The position numbers and the translations under genes are program-made. Under the pieces are notes generated by a model. The model was given only the letters and a program-made list of their open reading frames with translations, made no database searches and had not been told where the DNA came from. Shown here piece by piece: positions 1-8,827 of a stretch of 64,000 nucleotides of DNA. The DNA lies in assembly GCF_001514215.1 (NCBI RefSeq), contig NZ_KQ948855.1, positions 321,764 through 385,763 of the forward strand, read 5' to 3'. The DNA comes from Streptomyces bungoensis (GTDB taxonomy: Bacteria; Actinomycetota; Actinomycetes; Streptomycetales; Streptomycetaceae). The stretch's first letter is position 1, and each line of letters opens with the position of its first letter.

Positions 1-1650
1 ACGGCCGCCACCGAAGCCGAACAGGCAGCCAAGGACGCCGCCAAGTACGCCAAGGAAGCCCAGGACGCGGCCGACAGAGCCGAGAAAGCGGCCAAGGGCA
101 AGCAGATCGAAGACGGAGCCGTCAGCGACGAGAAGGGCTCCATCGGCAACGTCTTCTACGAAGTCGACCACATCGAGAAGATCGGCGATCCGGAGGTCGT
201 CAGCAAGACGGACGGCTGCGACCACTGGTGGAACCACCTCGCCTACCGGGGCAACTGCACGATCACCACGAAGATCCGGTACAAGGCCGTTCTGAGCCTG
301 TACCTGTGCGCCGCCGAGGGCATCGACCCGCAGAAGCTCATGTGCCCGAGCGCTGCCACGACGTATCTGGGCGAGGTCAAGACCGACGAGCTGTCCCAGA
401 AGTTCACGCACACCATCACGATCGCCGAGTGGCAGGACGGCGTCGATCCCGTCGACATCCTCTTCGGCAGCTGGATCAAGTGCGCCCAGAAGTTCAGCTC
501 CGGCTTCGAGAGCGGAAGCTGGGGCGGCTGCGCCTGGGCGTCCCTGGACGTCGCGAGCCTGTTCGCGGGCAAGATCATCAGGCCCATCGCGGAAGCACTG
601 CGCGCCGTGGACGCCGCGTTCGCCACCGGCATCGGCGTCCGGGACGCGTTCAAGGCGCTCAAGGCCGTCAACGGCATAGACGCGGCGGCGGTGGCCGCGA
701 TCGAGCGGGAGGTCGAACTCTACGAGGACATGATCACCACCTGCACCCGGAACAGCTTCCCGGGTGACACCCAGGTCCTCATGGCGGACGGAAGCCACAA
801 GGCGATCCGCGACGTACGCGTAGGTGACACGGTCCGAGCGACGGATCCGGAGACCGGCCGGGCGTCGGCACGGCGGGTGACCGACACCATGCGGCACGCG
901 ACCCGCCGCCTCGTCGAGATCACGGTGGCCGGCGGAAGCCTGTCCAGCACGGCGGGCCACCGCTTCTTCGTCGAAGGCCGCGGCTGGACCCTGGTCTCCG
1001 CCCTGCACGTGGGCGACAGCCTGCGCACACCGGACGGCACGTTCCGCACCGTGACGGCCGTGAAGGACCGGGCCGGCCTGCCGCCCCGTGACGTCTTCGA
1101 CCTGACGGTCGACGGCATCCACACGTTCTACGTCGGTACCGAGGGAGCCCACCCGCAGAACGTCCTCGTCCACAACTGCGAGGACATCGTCCTCGACGAG
1201 GACGTGGAGGGTGCGCACACCATCAGCGAGCACGTGAACAAGACCGACCAGCAGATGGAGGCCAAGGCCCTCGACCCGAGGACCACAGGGGGTGTTGCCA
1301 CCCGCTGGGCCAGCCTCGACATCGCCAAGGACGCCGTCGACAAGACCATGACCCAGTGGCTGGAGCACAATCCGAAGCACCTGCAGGAACTCACCAAGTG
1401 GCAGACCGAGCAGGCGCAGAAGATGGGGCGCAAGCTGCCGACGAAGCTCAAGACGATCCGCTGGGAAGTCAGGGACATCGACACCGGGGGCGGCCCGCTG
1501 GGCTACAAATGGGTGAAGACCGGCAATACGGCCCAGAAGAGCGTGGTCACGTCCAAATGGGTCATCGTCCAGCTCAAGTACATCGGCAAGGGCAGTCGCC
1601 TGCACCCTCATGGCAAGTGGGTCGTGTACACCAGCTACCTGGAGGGGTGA
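1..1650 (+). CDS. Polymorphic toxin C-terminal part: Hint module plus RNase A-like toxin domain (5' partial)
   Basis: The gene enters from the left edge in frame 1, so the N-terminus and any secretion signal are missing. The first 40 visible residues are an Ala/Lys/Glu-rich helical repeat, as in Streptomyces ALF-repeat polymorphic toxins. A Hint (intein-like) autoprocessing module follows: it opens near nt 742-757 (Cys, then NSFPGDTQVLMADGS) and closes with VLVHNC at nt 1162-1179. The last 155 residues, with SEHVNKT (His codon at 1231), RWAS, a WL motif and a terminal VVYTSYLEG, resemble the bacterial CdiA-CT RNase A-like toxin family. The expected role is contact-dependent or secreted RNA cleavage in competitors, with Hint releasing the toxin. 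The Hint call is firm; the RNase A-like call is from motif resemblance only. The next gene starts 3 nt after the stop. Confidence 0.8.
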   Translation, partial: TAATEAEQAAKDAAKYAKEAQDAADRAEKAAKGKQIEDGAVSDEKGSIGNVFYEVDHIEKIGDPEVVSKTDGCDHWWNHLAYRGNCTITTKIRYKAVLSLYLCAAEGIDPQKLMCPSAATTYLGEVKTDELSQKFTHTITIAEWQDGVDPVDILFGSWIKCAQKFSSGFESGSWGGCAWASLDVASLFAGKIIRPIAEALRAVDAAFATGIGVRDAFKALKAVNGIDAAAVAAIEREVELYEDMITTCTRNSFPGDTQVLMADGSHKAIRDVRVGDTVRATDPETGRASARRVTDTMRHATRRLVEITVAGGSLSSTAGHRFFVEGRGWTLVSALHVGDSLRTPDGTFRTVTAVKDRAGLPPRDVFDLTVDGIHTFYVGTEGAHPQNVLVHNCEDIVLDEDVEGAHTISEHVNKTDQQMEAKALDPRTTGGVATRWASLDIAKDAVDKTMTQWLEHNPKHLQELTKWQTEQAQKMGRKLPTKLKTIRWEVRDIDTGGGPLGYKWVKTGNTAQKSVVTSKWVIVQLKYIGKGSRLHPHGKWVVYTSYLEG

Positions 1651-1652
1651 CC

Positions 1653-2363
1653 GTGGCGCACGAACCCGAAAGTGACGCCCCCGGAGAGTTCCTCGAGGGC
1701 ATCTACACGACAGACATCGGGCTGACCTGGGTGGCCTCGCAATGGGAAGTGCTGGAGGAGGTCTATCGGGAGTACGTCCGGTCCCGTCCCGACCACGGCC
1801 CCGTCATGGTGTGGCTCAGGATCGTGGAGATGTCGGTCGACGAGTTCGACCGCTCCAAGGCCGCCCAGCTGGGCGAGGACATCCGGCGACTGCTGAACTC
1901 CTCGCTGACGGACGCGACGATCCGTACGGTCTGGCTCGCCGCCACCCACGGCGTCTTCGACCCGAACGAGCACGGCATGAGCGCCGGTGCCTGGCTACGC
2001 AGGGCCGAGGAGACATGGCTGGCCCGGGTACGCGAGGACGATCCGGCGTTCGAGCCCCCGCCGCCACGGCCGGTGGCGGACGACGAACTGCGGCGGGCCG
2101 TCCTGGAGGCGCTCCACCCGGTCGCGGAGCGGCTGAGCCGAGCGGTCGAGGATCCCCCGTTCGGCACTCCGGTGTCCGGCCTCGTCCCCGCGCTGGAGCG
2201 CGTGGTCACCGAGTGCTGCGCGGACCTCGGCTACCGGCTGTTCCTGCGCGCCATGAAGGCGTACCACGTGCCGGCCGACCGACCGGGACTCGTCGCCCTC
2301 GGTGAGCGGTTCGGCTACCCGGAATGGGTCGTACCCGAAGGGCTCAACGACCGGACCGACTGA
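1653..2363 (+). CDS. Probable immunity protein for the upstream toxin
   Basis: A 236-residue soluble, acidic, largely helical protein with no signal peptide or membrane segment and no family I recognise. The start is GTG at 1653, two bases after the toxin stop, with a GGAGGGG ribosome site lying inside the toxin's last codons, so the two genes are translationally coupled. A 12-bp-stem hairpin lies just after the stop. The immunity assignment rests only on this position, directly downstream of a polymorphic toxin C-terminus, which is the normal place for a cognate immunity gene. The central segment with PPPPRP at about residues 134-139 looks like a linker between two helical halves. Confidence 0.6.
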   Translation: MAHEPESDAPGEFLEGIYTTDIGLTWVASQWEVLEEVYREYVRSRPDHGPVMVWLRIVEMSVDEFDRSKAAQLGEDIRRLLNSSLTDATIRTVWLAATHGVFDPNEHGMSAGAWLRRAEETWLARVREDDPAFEPPPPRPVADDELRRAVLEALHPVAERLSRAVEDPPFGTPVSGLVPALERVVTECCADLGYRLFLRAMKAYHVPADRPGLVALGERFGYPEWVVPEGLNDRTD

Positions 2364-2374
2364 CGCGGGGCCCC

Positions 2375-2408
2375 AGGGGCGGGCGGACACGGAACTCCGC
2401 CCGCCCCT
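2375..2408 (+). terminator. Terminator after the toxin-immunity pair
   Basis: A perfect 12-bp stem (AGGGGCGGGCGG with its complement at 2397-2408) and a 10-nt loop. There is no U-tract, as is usual for Streptomyces terminators. Confidence 0.6.
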
Positions 2409-2469
2409 GCGGCATGTCCCGCCCCGGCCCACGTGACGCACCCCACCCACCACCCCCTTCGAACTCCGT

Positions 2470-2476
2470 TAACAAT
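2470..2476 (+). promoter_or_regulatory. Candidate -10 element for leaderless coaA
   Basis: TAACAAT ends 5 nt before the GTG at 2482. No ribosome site precedes that GTG. The spacing fits transcription starting at the start codon itself. Confidence 0.35.
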
Positions 2477-2481
2477 GGACT

Positions 2482-3471
2482 GTGATCTCACCGGTCCCCT
2501 CGATGCCCCGGAGCGCCCACCGGCCCAGGCCGGAGGCGACTCCCTACGTCGATCTCACCCGTGCCGAGTGGAGCGCGCTGCGGAACAAGACGCCGCTGCC
2601 GCTGACCGCCGAGGAGGTCGAGAAGCTGCGCGGGCTCGGCGACGTCATCGACCTCGACGAGGTGCGGGACATCTACCTCCCGCTCTCCCGCCTGCTCAAC
2701 CTCTACGTCGGCGCCACGGACGGCCTGCGCGGGGCGCTGAACACCTTCCTCGGTGAGAAGGGCTCGCAGTCCGGGACCCCGTTCGTCATAGGCGTGGCCG
2801 GCTCGGTCGCCGTCGGCAAGTCGACCGTCGCCCGCCTCCTGCGCGCCCTGCTCTCCCGCTGGCCCGAGCACCCGCGCGTCGAACTGGTCACCACCGACGG
2901 TTTCCTGCTGCCGACCAGGGAGCTGGAGGCCCGCGGGCTGATGTCGCGCAAGGGGTTCCCGGAGTCGTACGACCGCCGGGCGCTGACCCGGTTCGTCGCC
3001 GACATCAAGGCGGGCAAGGCGGAGGTGACGGCGCCCGTCTACTCCCACCTGATCTACGACATCGTCGACGACGAGCGGCTCACCGTACGCCGGCCCGACA
3101 TCCTGATCGTCGAGGGCCTGAACGTGCTGCAGCCCGCCCTGCCCGGCAAGGACGGCCGCACCCGGGTGGGCCTCGCGGACTACTTCGACTTCAGCGTGTA
3201 CGTCGACGCGAGCACAGAGGACATCGAGCGCTGGTACCTCAGCCGCTTCAGGAAGCTGCGCCAGACGGCCTTCCAGAACCCGAACTCGTACTTCCGCAAG
3301 TACACCCAGGTGTCGGAGGACGAGGCCCTGGACTACGCGCGCACGCTCTGGCGGACGATCAACAAGCCGAACCTGGTCGAGAACATCGCCCCCACCCGCG
3401 GCCGCGCCACCCTCATCCTGCGCAAGGGCCCCGACCACAAGGTGCAGCGGCTGCGGCTCAGGAAGCTGTGA
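2482..3471 (+). CDS. coaA: Pantothenate kinase, type I
   Basis: ATP-dependent phosphorylation of pantothenate, the first committed step of coenzyme A synthesis, in the cytoplasm. The 329-residue product has the P-loop [12 protein letters not shown] at about residues 103-114, the TTDGFL segment typical of bacterial type I PanK, and the C-terminal NKPNLVENI(A)PTRGRA region. Length and sequence match the streptomycete enzyme from memory. The GTG start at 2482 gives that full length. There is no Shine-Dalgarno, but a -10-like TAACAAT just upstream suggests a leaderless mRNA; an internal ATG at 2503 is the alternative start. Type I enzymes are feedback-inhibited by CoA. Confidence 0.93.
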   Translation: MISPVPSMPRSAHRPRPEATPYVDLTRAEWSALRNKTPLPLTAEEVEKLRGLGDVIDLDEVRDIYLPLSRLLNLYVGATDGLRGALNTFLGEKGSQSGTPFVIGVAGSVAVGKSTVARLLRALLSRWPEHPRVELVTTDGFLLPTRELEARGLMSRKGFPESYDRRALTRFVADIKAGKAEVTAPVYSHLIYDIVDDERLTVRRPDILIVEGLNVLQPALPGKDGRTRVGLADYFDFSVYVDASTEDIERWYLSRFRKLRQTAFQNPNSYFRKYTQVSEDEALDYARTLWRTINKPNLVENIAPTRGRATLILRKGPDHKVQRLRLRKL

Positions 3472-3490
3472 CGGGGTCGCGGACGCCTGT

Positions 3491-3496
3491 TAGAAA
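3491..3496 (+). promoter_or_regulatory. Candidate -10 element for leaderless DUF389 gene
   Basis: TAGAAA ends 6 nt before the ATG at 3503. No ribosome-binding site is present in between, which is the leaderless arrangement. Confidence 0.35.
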
Positions 3497-3502
3497 GACG
3501 TC

Positions 3503-4450
3503 ATGCTGCATCTGCGCCTGATCACCCCGGCCGACCGGACCGACGAAGTGGTCCGCCTGGCCGAGAAGACCGTCGGCACCACCCACCTCGTGGTGCTGCC
3601 GGGAGCCGCCCGCAACCCGGCCGGGGACGTGGTGATGTGCGACGTGGCCCGCGAGGCGGGCGACGAACTCATCGCCGGGCTGCGGCGGCTGGGGATCGAC
3701 GACACCGGTTCGATCGCCGTCGAGAACATAGACCTGTCGCTGTCCCGGCGCGCCGACAAGGCGGAGGAGGAGGCACCGGGCGAGGGCGCGGACGCGGTGC
3801 TGTGGGAGGGCCTGACGGACGCCACCCACGAGGAGTCGACCCTCTCCTTCACCTACGTCGCCTTCATCACGCTGGCGACCATGATCGCGGCCTGTGGTGT
3901 CGTGCTGGACAACGCCATCCTCATCGTGGGCGCCATGGCGGTCGGCCCGGAGTTCGGCCCGCTGGCCGGCGTCTGCACGGCCCTGGTCCGGCGCTACCCG
4001 CGCCTCGCCCTGCGCTCCCTGACCGCGCTGCTCGTCGGCTTCGCGCTGGCGATGGCGGTCACCGTCGGCTTCACCCTGTTCATGGACGCCATCGGCCTGT
4101 TCCACCGGTCCGACCTGGAGGGCAAGCGGCCCAACACGGCCTTCGTGTACGCCCCCGACGCCTTCTCGTTCGTCGTGGCGGTCCTGGCCGGCATCGCCGG
4201 CACCCTGTCGCTCACCTCGGCGAAGTCGGGCCTGCTGGTGGGGGTGGCCATCTCCGTGACGACCGTCCCGGCCGCCGCCAACGCCGCCGTGGCACTGGCC
4301 TACGGCGACACCGCCCAGACCCTCGGCTCGACGGACCAGCTCCTGCTGAACCTGCTGGGCATCCTCCTGGCCGGAACGCTGACGCTGCTGGCCCAGAAGT
4401 GGCTGTGGGCCAGGCAGCGCCAGCGTACGGTCAGGGCCGACGGGTTCTAG
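3503..4450 (+). CDS. DUF389 family integral membrane protein
   Basis: A 315-residue protein with a cytoplasmic, ferredoxin-like N-terminal part of about 110 residues, then about five to six hydrophobic segments (from FITLATMIAACGVVLDNAILIVGAMAVGPEF onward). The motif ILIVGAMAVGPEFGPL is the hallmark of the DUF389 family. Function is unknown; transport of a small solute or a stress role has been suggested for relatives. It stands alone, convergent with the next gene: the two stop codons overlap within one CTAG (4447-4450), so there is no room for a terminator between them. The ATG start is chosen because the N-terminal domain begins there and a -10-like box lies 7 nt upstream. Confidence 0.85.
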   Translation: MLHLRLITPADRTDEVVRLAEKTVGTTHLVVLPGAARNPAGDVVMCDVAREAGDELIAGLRRLGIDDTGSIAVENIDLSLSRRADKAEEEAPGEGADAVLWEGLTDATHEESTLSFTYVAFITLATMIAACGVVLDNAILIVGAMAVGPEFGPLAGVCTALVRRYPRLALRSLTALLVGFALAMAVTVGFTLFMDAIGLFHRSDLEGKRPNTAFVYAPDAFSFVVAVLAGIAGTLSLTSAKSGLLVGVAISVTTVPAAANAAVALAYGDTAQTLGSTDQLLLNLLGILLAGTLTLLAQKWLWARQRQRTVRADGF

Positions 4451-4998
4451 AACCTCTTCTCGCAGTTCGAGGAGACCGTGTCGCCGGTGTCGGCGAAGAC
4501 CGTGTCGACGCCCCCGCCGCAGCTCACCGTGTCACCACTGCCGTTGTCCTGGACGTCGATCAGATCGCTGCCGCCGGCCGTGGTGACGTTGTCCCTGCCG
4601 GTGCCGGCGTCGACGACGACGTTGACCGAGGCGCCGACCGAGGCGTCCACCACGGCCTTGTCGTCCATGTCGTCCAGCGCCATGACGAGCCGGGGGACGG
4701 TGCTCACGCTGCCGCAGTCGGCGCTGGTGGCGGACCTTCGGGTGCAGCCCGGGCCGATCGCGACGCCTGTCGCGTCCGAGAGGATCAGACGGCCGCCGAT
4801 GACCTCGGCGCGGACGTCGTTCGCCACCCCGGACCGCGCCTGGAGCCCGGCGAGCACCCCGAAGAACCGGAACGCGGTGGACCCCGGCGTGGCGGCGGTC
4901 GCGGCGGCCGCGGCCGGGGCGGCGGCCGAGGTGACGACGAGACCGGCGACCAGGGCCGGGCCGGCGGCCCGCTTCAGAATGCTGCTCACGATCTTCAT
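4447..4998 (-). CDS. Secreted small protein with degenerate RTX-like (calcium-binding) repeats
   Basis: 183 residues. A Sec signal peptide covers about residues 1-32 (basic start, hydrophobic core, AAPAAAAA cleavage zone). The mature part ends with acidic Gly-Asp repeats of RTX type (AGTGRDNVT, GGSDLIDVQDN, GGGVDTVFADTGDTV) and carries four cysteines, consistent with disulfides outside the cell. This layout recurs in Streptomyces 'calcium-binding' exported proteins. Whether it still binds calcium is open, since the nonapeptide repeats are degenerate. It has a purine-rich GAGAGAG upstream of ATG. Expressed convergently with the DUF389 gene. Confidence 0.6.
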   Translation of the reverse strand: MKIVSSILKRAAGPALVAGLVVTSAAAPAAAAATAATPGSTAFRFFGVLAGLQARSGVANDVRAEVIGGRLILSDATGVAIGPGCTRRSATSADCGSVSTVPRLVMALDDMDDKAVVDASVGASVNVVVDAGTGRDNVTTAGGSDLIDVQDNGSGDTVSCGGGVDTVFADTGDTVSSNCEKRF

Positions 4999-5121
4999 GC
5001 TGTGGCTCTCTCTTTCGTCGAGGCGGTGGCCCCCCGACGAAAGTGAACAGTCAGCCTCCGGTCGTGCGCCCTCCGTCGCGTTCCTTCGGGTGACGAACCC
5101 GACCCGCAGGAGGTACGGGCG

Positions 5122-6480
5122 TTAGCCCAGCGCCGACTTCACCGCGTCCGCCAGACGCCCGGCGACGGTCCGGGCCTGGTCGATGTCCGCCGCCTCGACC
5201 ATCACCCGGACCAGCGGCTCGGTGCCGGACGGGCGCAGCAGCACCCGGCCCGTCCCGCCCAGTTCCCGCTCCGCCTCGGTGACGGCGGCGGCGAGTTCGG
5301 CGGACGTGTTCACCCGGGACCTGTCCACGTCCGGCACGTTGATCAGGACCTGCGGCAGCCGCTCCATCACGGAGGCCAGCTCGCGCAGCGTACGGCCGGA
5401 CTCGGCGACGCGGGCCGCCAGCAGCAGGCCCGTCAGCGTGCCGTCACCGGTGGTCGCGTGGTCGAGGATGATCACGTGCCCGGACTGCTCGCCGCCCAGG
5501 GCGAAGCCGTGCTCCTTCATCTCCTCCAGCACGTACCGGTCGCCGACGGCCGTCTGCACCAGGCGGATCCCGGCCCGCTCCATGGCCAGCTTGAAGCCGA
5601 GGTTGGACATCACCGTGGCGACGACGGTGTCGGAGCGCAGCTCGGACCGCTCCCGCAGGGCCAGCGCCAGCACGGAGAGGATCTGGTCGCCGTCGACCTC
5701 CTCGCCGGTGTGGTCCACGGCCAGGCAGCGGTCGGCGTCGCCGTCGTGCGCGATGCCGAGGTCGGCGCCGTGCTCGAGGACGGCGGCCTTCAGCTTGTCC
5801 AGGTGCGTGGAGCCGTAGCCGTCGTTGATGTTGAGGCCGTCGGGCTCGGCACCGATCGTGACGACCCGGGCGCCGGCCCGCCGGAACGTTTCCGGAGAGA
5901 CTCCGGAGGCCGCGCCATGCGCCTCGTCCAGGACGACCGTCAGCCCGTCGAGCCGGTTCGGCAGCGCGCCGAGGAGGTGGCCGACGTACTCCTCGAAGCC
6001 CTCGTCGTACGCGCGCACCCGGCCGACGCCGGAACCGGTGGGCCGCTCCCAGGGCTCGCCGTGGCGGTGGGAGTCGTAGACGGCCTCGATCCGGTCCTCG
6101 AGCTCGTCGGCGAGCTTGTGGCCGCCGCGGGCGAAGAACTTGACGCCGTTGTCCGGCATGGCGTTGTGGCTCGCGGACAGCATCACGCCGAGGTCCGCGC
6201 CGAGCGCGCCGGTCAGGTACGCCACCGCGGGCGTCGGCAGCACGCCGACCGTGAGCACGTCCACGCCGGCGCTCGCCAGGCCGGCGACCACCGCGGCCTC
6301 CAGGAACTCCCCGGACGCACGCGGGTCCCGTCCGACCACGGCCTTCGGCCGGTGGCCCGCGAAGGTGCCCGCCTCGGCCAGCACGTGCGCCGCCGCGACG
6401 GACAGGCCGAGCGCCATCTCGGCCGTCAGGTCCGCGTTGGCGACACCGCGCACGCCGTCCGTGCCGAAGAGTCGTCCCAC
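5122..6480 (-). CDS. glmM: Phosphoglucosamine mutase
   Basis: Interconverts glucosamine-6-phosphate and glucosamine-1-phosphate on the route to UDP-GlcNAc and peptidoglycan. The 452-residue product starts [12 protein letters not shown] and contains the phosphoserine loop with SASHN ([16 protein letters not shown]), the metal-binding DGDADR segment, the GGEQSGH sugar-binding loop and the C-terminal RPSGTEP phosphate-binding motif, all in the usual order. The GTG start at 6480 is preferred over upstream ATGs because it gives the family length and has AGGAGG four bases away. In streptomycetes it sits next to rpsI/rplM, as here. Confidence 0.96.
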   Translation of the reverse strand: MGRLFGTDGVRGVANADLTAEMALGLSVAAAHVLAEAGTFAGHRPKAVVGRDPRASGEFLEAAVVAGLASAGVDVLTVGVLPTPAVAYLTGALGADLGVMLSASHNAMPDNGVKFFARGGHKLADELEDRIEAVYDSHRHGEPWERPTGSGVGRVRAYDEGFEEYVGHLLGALPNRLDGLTVVLDEAHGAASGVSPETFRRAGARVVTIGAEPDGLNINDGYGSTHLDKLKAAVLEHGADLGIAHDGDADRCLAVDHTGEEVDGDQILSVLALALRERSELRSDTVVATVMSNLGFKLAMERAGIRLVQTAVGDRYVLEEMKEHGFALGGEQSGHVIILDHATTGDGTLTGLLLAARVAESGRTLRELASVMERLPQVLINVPDVDRSRVNTSAELAAAVTEAERELGGTGRVLLRPSGTEPLVRVMVEAADIDQARTVAGRLADAVKSALG

Positions 6481-6580
6481 TTGTCCTCCTGAGGAAGCGT
6501 CAGTTCGTGCCGGGCCGGGCATCCCATCACACCAGCCGTTGAACACCTTGTGCCGTTATACGCCCAAGTCTCGTGATAGA

Positions 6581-6622
6581 CGAACGCCCCGGTGGCACAG
6601 TGGCGTGCCGCCGGGGCGTTCG
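6581..6622 (-). terminator. Terminator of rplM-rpsI
   Basis: A long hairpin (CGAACGCCCCGG pairing with CCGGGGCGTTCG, extended by GGCAC/GTGCC) begins 23 nt after the rpsI stop and before glmM. There is no strong U-run. Confidence 0.7.
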
Positions 6623-6644
6623 GAGTACGAGCAGGCAGCTGTGA

Positions 6645-7157
6645 TTAGCGCTTGCTGTACTGCGGGGCCTTGCGGGCCTTCTTCAGACCGGCCTTCTTGC
6701 GCTCGACCGCACGGTCGTCGCGCTTGAGGAAGCCGGCCTTCTTCAGCGGGCCGCGGTTGTTGTCGACGTCGGCCTCGTTCAGCGCGCGGGCGACACCGAG
6801 ACGGAGCGCACCGGCCTGACCGGAGACACCGCCACCGGCGATGCGGGCGATGACGTCGTAACGGCCCTCGAGCTCGAGCACCTTGAAGGGCTCGTTGACT
6901 TCCTGCTGGTGCACCTTGTTCGGGAAGTAGTCCTCGAGGGTGCGACCGTTGATCTTCCACTTGCCGGAGCCCGGGACGATCCGGACGCGGGCGATGGCGT
7001 TCTTGCGGCGGCCCAGGCCGGCGGCCGGCTGGGGCTCGCCGAAGCGGGAGGCCATGGACTCCGAGGTGTACTCACCCTCGACGGGGACCTCGGACTCGGT
7101 GGTGTAGCTGTCGATGTCAAGCTCTTCGAGCGGCTGCTCGGCAGTGGTCTCGGCCAC
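6645..7157 (-). CDS. rpsI: 30S ribosomal protein S9
   Basis: 170 residues. The conserved core starts at [13 protein letters not shown] (about residue 47) and includes [19 protein letters not shown] and the basic C-terminal tail ending QYSKR, whose terminal Lys-Arg reaches the P-site tRNA. The first 45 residues are an acidic extension typical of actinobacterial S9. GTG start with GAGGAG upstream. Lies 42 nt after rplM in the usual two-gene operon. Confidence 0.97.
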   Translation of the reverse strand: MAETTAEQPLEELDIDSYTTESEVPVEGEYTSESMASRFGEPQPAAGLGRRKNAIARVRIVPGSGKWKINGRTLEDYFPNKVHQQEVNEPFKVLELEGRYDVIARIAGGGVSGQAGALRLGVARALNEADVDNNRGPLKKAGFLKRDDRAVERKKAGLKKARKAPQYSKR

Positions 7158-7199
7158 GATTCTCCTCAGATTCTCTTCAGTCTTAGGGGGTGGCCGGAC

Positions 7200-7643
7200 T
7201 TACTGCGCGACCTGGGTGATCTCGAACGGCACCGGCTGCTGGGCAGCGTGCGGGTGCTGGTCACCCTTGTAGACCTTCAGCTTCGAGAGCATCTGACGGC
7301 CCAGAGTGTTCTTGGGGAGCATGCCCTTGACGGCCTTCTCGATGGCCTTCTCCGGGTTCTTGTCCAGCAGCTCGTCGTAGCGGACGGAGCGCAGACCGCC
7401 CGGGTAGCCGGAGTGGCGGTAGGCCATCTTCTGGGTCCGCTTGTTGCCGGAGAGGTGCACCTTGTCGGCGTTGATGATGATGACGAAGTCACCAGCGTCG
7501 ACGTGCGGCGCGTAGATCGGCTTGTGCTTGCCCCGGAGGAGGGTCGCTGCGGTGGTGGCGAGACGGCCCAGGACGACGTCCTGAGCGTCGATGACGTGCC
7601 ACTGGCGCGTCACATCGCCGGGCTTGGGGCTGTACGTACGCAC
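7200..7643 (-). CDS. rplM: 50S ribosomal protein L13
   Basis: 147 residues with the L13 signature around [20 protein letters not shown] and the following [13 protein letters not shown]. First gene of the rplM-rpsI operon. GTG start at 7643; the upstream GAAGG is a weak ribosome site. L13 is an early assembly protein of the large subunit. Confidence 0.97.
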   Translation of the reverse strand: MRTYSPKPGDVTRQWHVIDAQDVVLGRLATTAATLLRGKHKPIYAPHVDAGDFVIIINADKVHLSGNKRTQKMAYRHSGYPGGLRSVRYDELLDKNPEKAIEKAVKGMLPKNTLGRQMLSKLKVYKGDQHPHAAQQPVPFEITQVAQ

Positions 7644-7941
7644 GGTTCGTAGCCTTCGCTTCGAGTGAATGGTCCTGAACAGGTCACCGAAACGATCACG
7701 ACAGCCTTGACCGCACTGCGGTGACGCAAACCGCGTGCTGGTCGCTGGTCATCGGCCCGGTGGACCGGTGTAAGGGCCCGTCCCGTGAGAATGAGCAAGC
7801 CAATACACAACGAAGAAGCAGGTTACCTGCCCGGCCCCGGACGGGTCAAAACGACGCCGTTCCCCCTCATGTCGGCGGACAAACGCGGCATGCCGCCGCA
7901 CGCACTCCAGCACCCCTCGCCCCCCGTCTAAGATGCGCCCC
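7644..7941. other. Divergent intergenic region between rplM and the 7942 gene
   Basis: About 300 bp holding the outward promoters of rplM (left) and of the membrane-anchored protein (right). No small gene or recognised leader RNA was found; the 25-bp element shared by rpsJ and rpsL is absent. Confidence 0.5.
7929..7934 (+). promoter_or_regulatory. Candidate -10 element, leaderless start of the 7942 gene
   Basis: TAAGAT fits TANNNT and is followed by exactly seven bases and then ATG at 7942. No Shine-Dalgarno exists for either possible ATG, so a leaderless mRNA is likely. No clear -35 is visible. Confidence 0.5.
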
Positions 7942-8820
7942 ATGAGTTACGGGCAGGGGGGACCCCAGTCTCAGTGGGATCCCTGGAAACCGAATTCCCA
8001 GCAGCCCTGGAGCAGCGGCGGCGGTGACGGGACTCCGGACTGGGCGGCGCTCGCCGAGGCCTCGGAGACGCGGAACAGGCGCCGTAGGCTGCTGTTCATC
8101 GGCGGCGGCGTGGTCGCGACGATCGCGGTCGGCACCGCCGTCGCGATGGCCGTAGTGTCCGCGAACAGCGGCGACCAGGCCTCCGGCAAGCCCACCAACC
8201 TGCCCGCCAGCGCCGCCCTGCCGAGCGGCTCGGCCACCGCGCCGTCCTTCGCGCCCACCAGCGCCCCGCCGCCGCTGGACCCCAAGGACTTCATATCCAG
8301 CGCCGCGAAGGACACCGCCCCGCTGAGCCCGGAGACCCTCTTCCCGGGCACCCAGCTGACCATGGGCGACACGGTGTACAAGAAGGGCGCCACGGCCGAC
8401 ACGCAGAACTGCGCGAGCGTCGCCGGCGGCACCCTGCCCAAGGTCCTCACCGCGAACGGCTGCACCCGGCTGATGCGGGTCAGCTACGTCAAGGACGGCG
8501 TGGCCGTCACGGTCGGCGTGGCCGTCTTCGACACCGAGGCGAAGGCCGGCAAGGCCAAGACGCAGGCCGACAAGAAGAGCATCGTGCGGTCCCTGTCCGG
8601 CAAGGGCGTCAAGGCCTTCTGCGACGCCGCGATCTGCCGCACCACCACCAACGCCTACGGCCGCTACGCCTACTTCACGATCGCCGGCTTCACCAATGGC
8701 AAGAACGTGACCGGCAAGGACACCAAGGTCTTCGCGGCCGGCGACGACCTGGCGGAGTTCACCTTCCGCCAGATCCGCCGCCGCGGCGAGGCGCAGGCCT
8801 CGGCTGCCGCCAACCGGTAG
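7942..8820 (+). CDS. Membrane-anchored protein of unknown function
   Basis: 292 residues from ATG 7942 (another in-frame ATG lies nine bases earlier). Gly/Gln/Pro/Trp-rich cytoplasmic N-terminus, Arg-rich stop (RNRRRRLL), one hydrophobic segment near residues 50-72, a Ser/Ala/Pro linker, then an extracytoplasmic domain of about 190 residues with four cysteines (NCASV, NGCTR, AFCDA, AICRT) that could form two disulfides. No catalytic motif recognised. Streptomycetes carry many such single-pass proteins. The leaderless -10 signal favours the 7942 start. Confidence 0.7.
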   Translation: MSYGQGGPQSQWDPWKPNSQQPWSSGGGDGTPDWAALAEASETRNRRRRLLFIGGGVVATIAVGTAVAMAVVSANSGDQASGKPTNLPASAALPSGSATAPSFAPTSAPPPLDPKDFISSAAKDTAPLSPETLFPGTQLTMGDTVYKKGATADTQNCASVAGGTLPKVLTANGCTRLMRVSYVKDGVAVTVGVAVFDTEAKAGKAKTQADKKSIVRSLSGKGVKAFCDAAICRTTTNAYGRYAYFTIAGFTNGKNVTGKDTKVFAAGDDLAEFTFRQIRRRGEAQASAAANR

Positions 8821-8827
8821 GGCCGCC

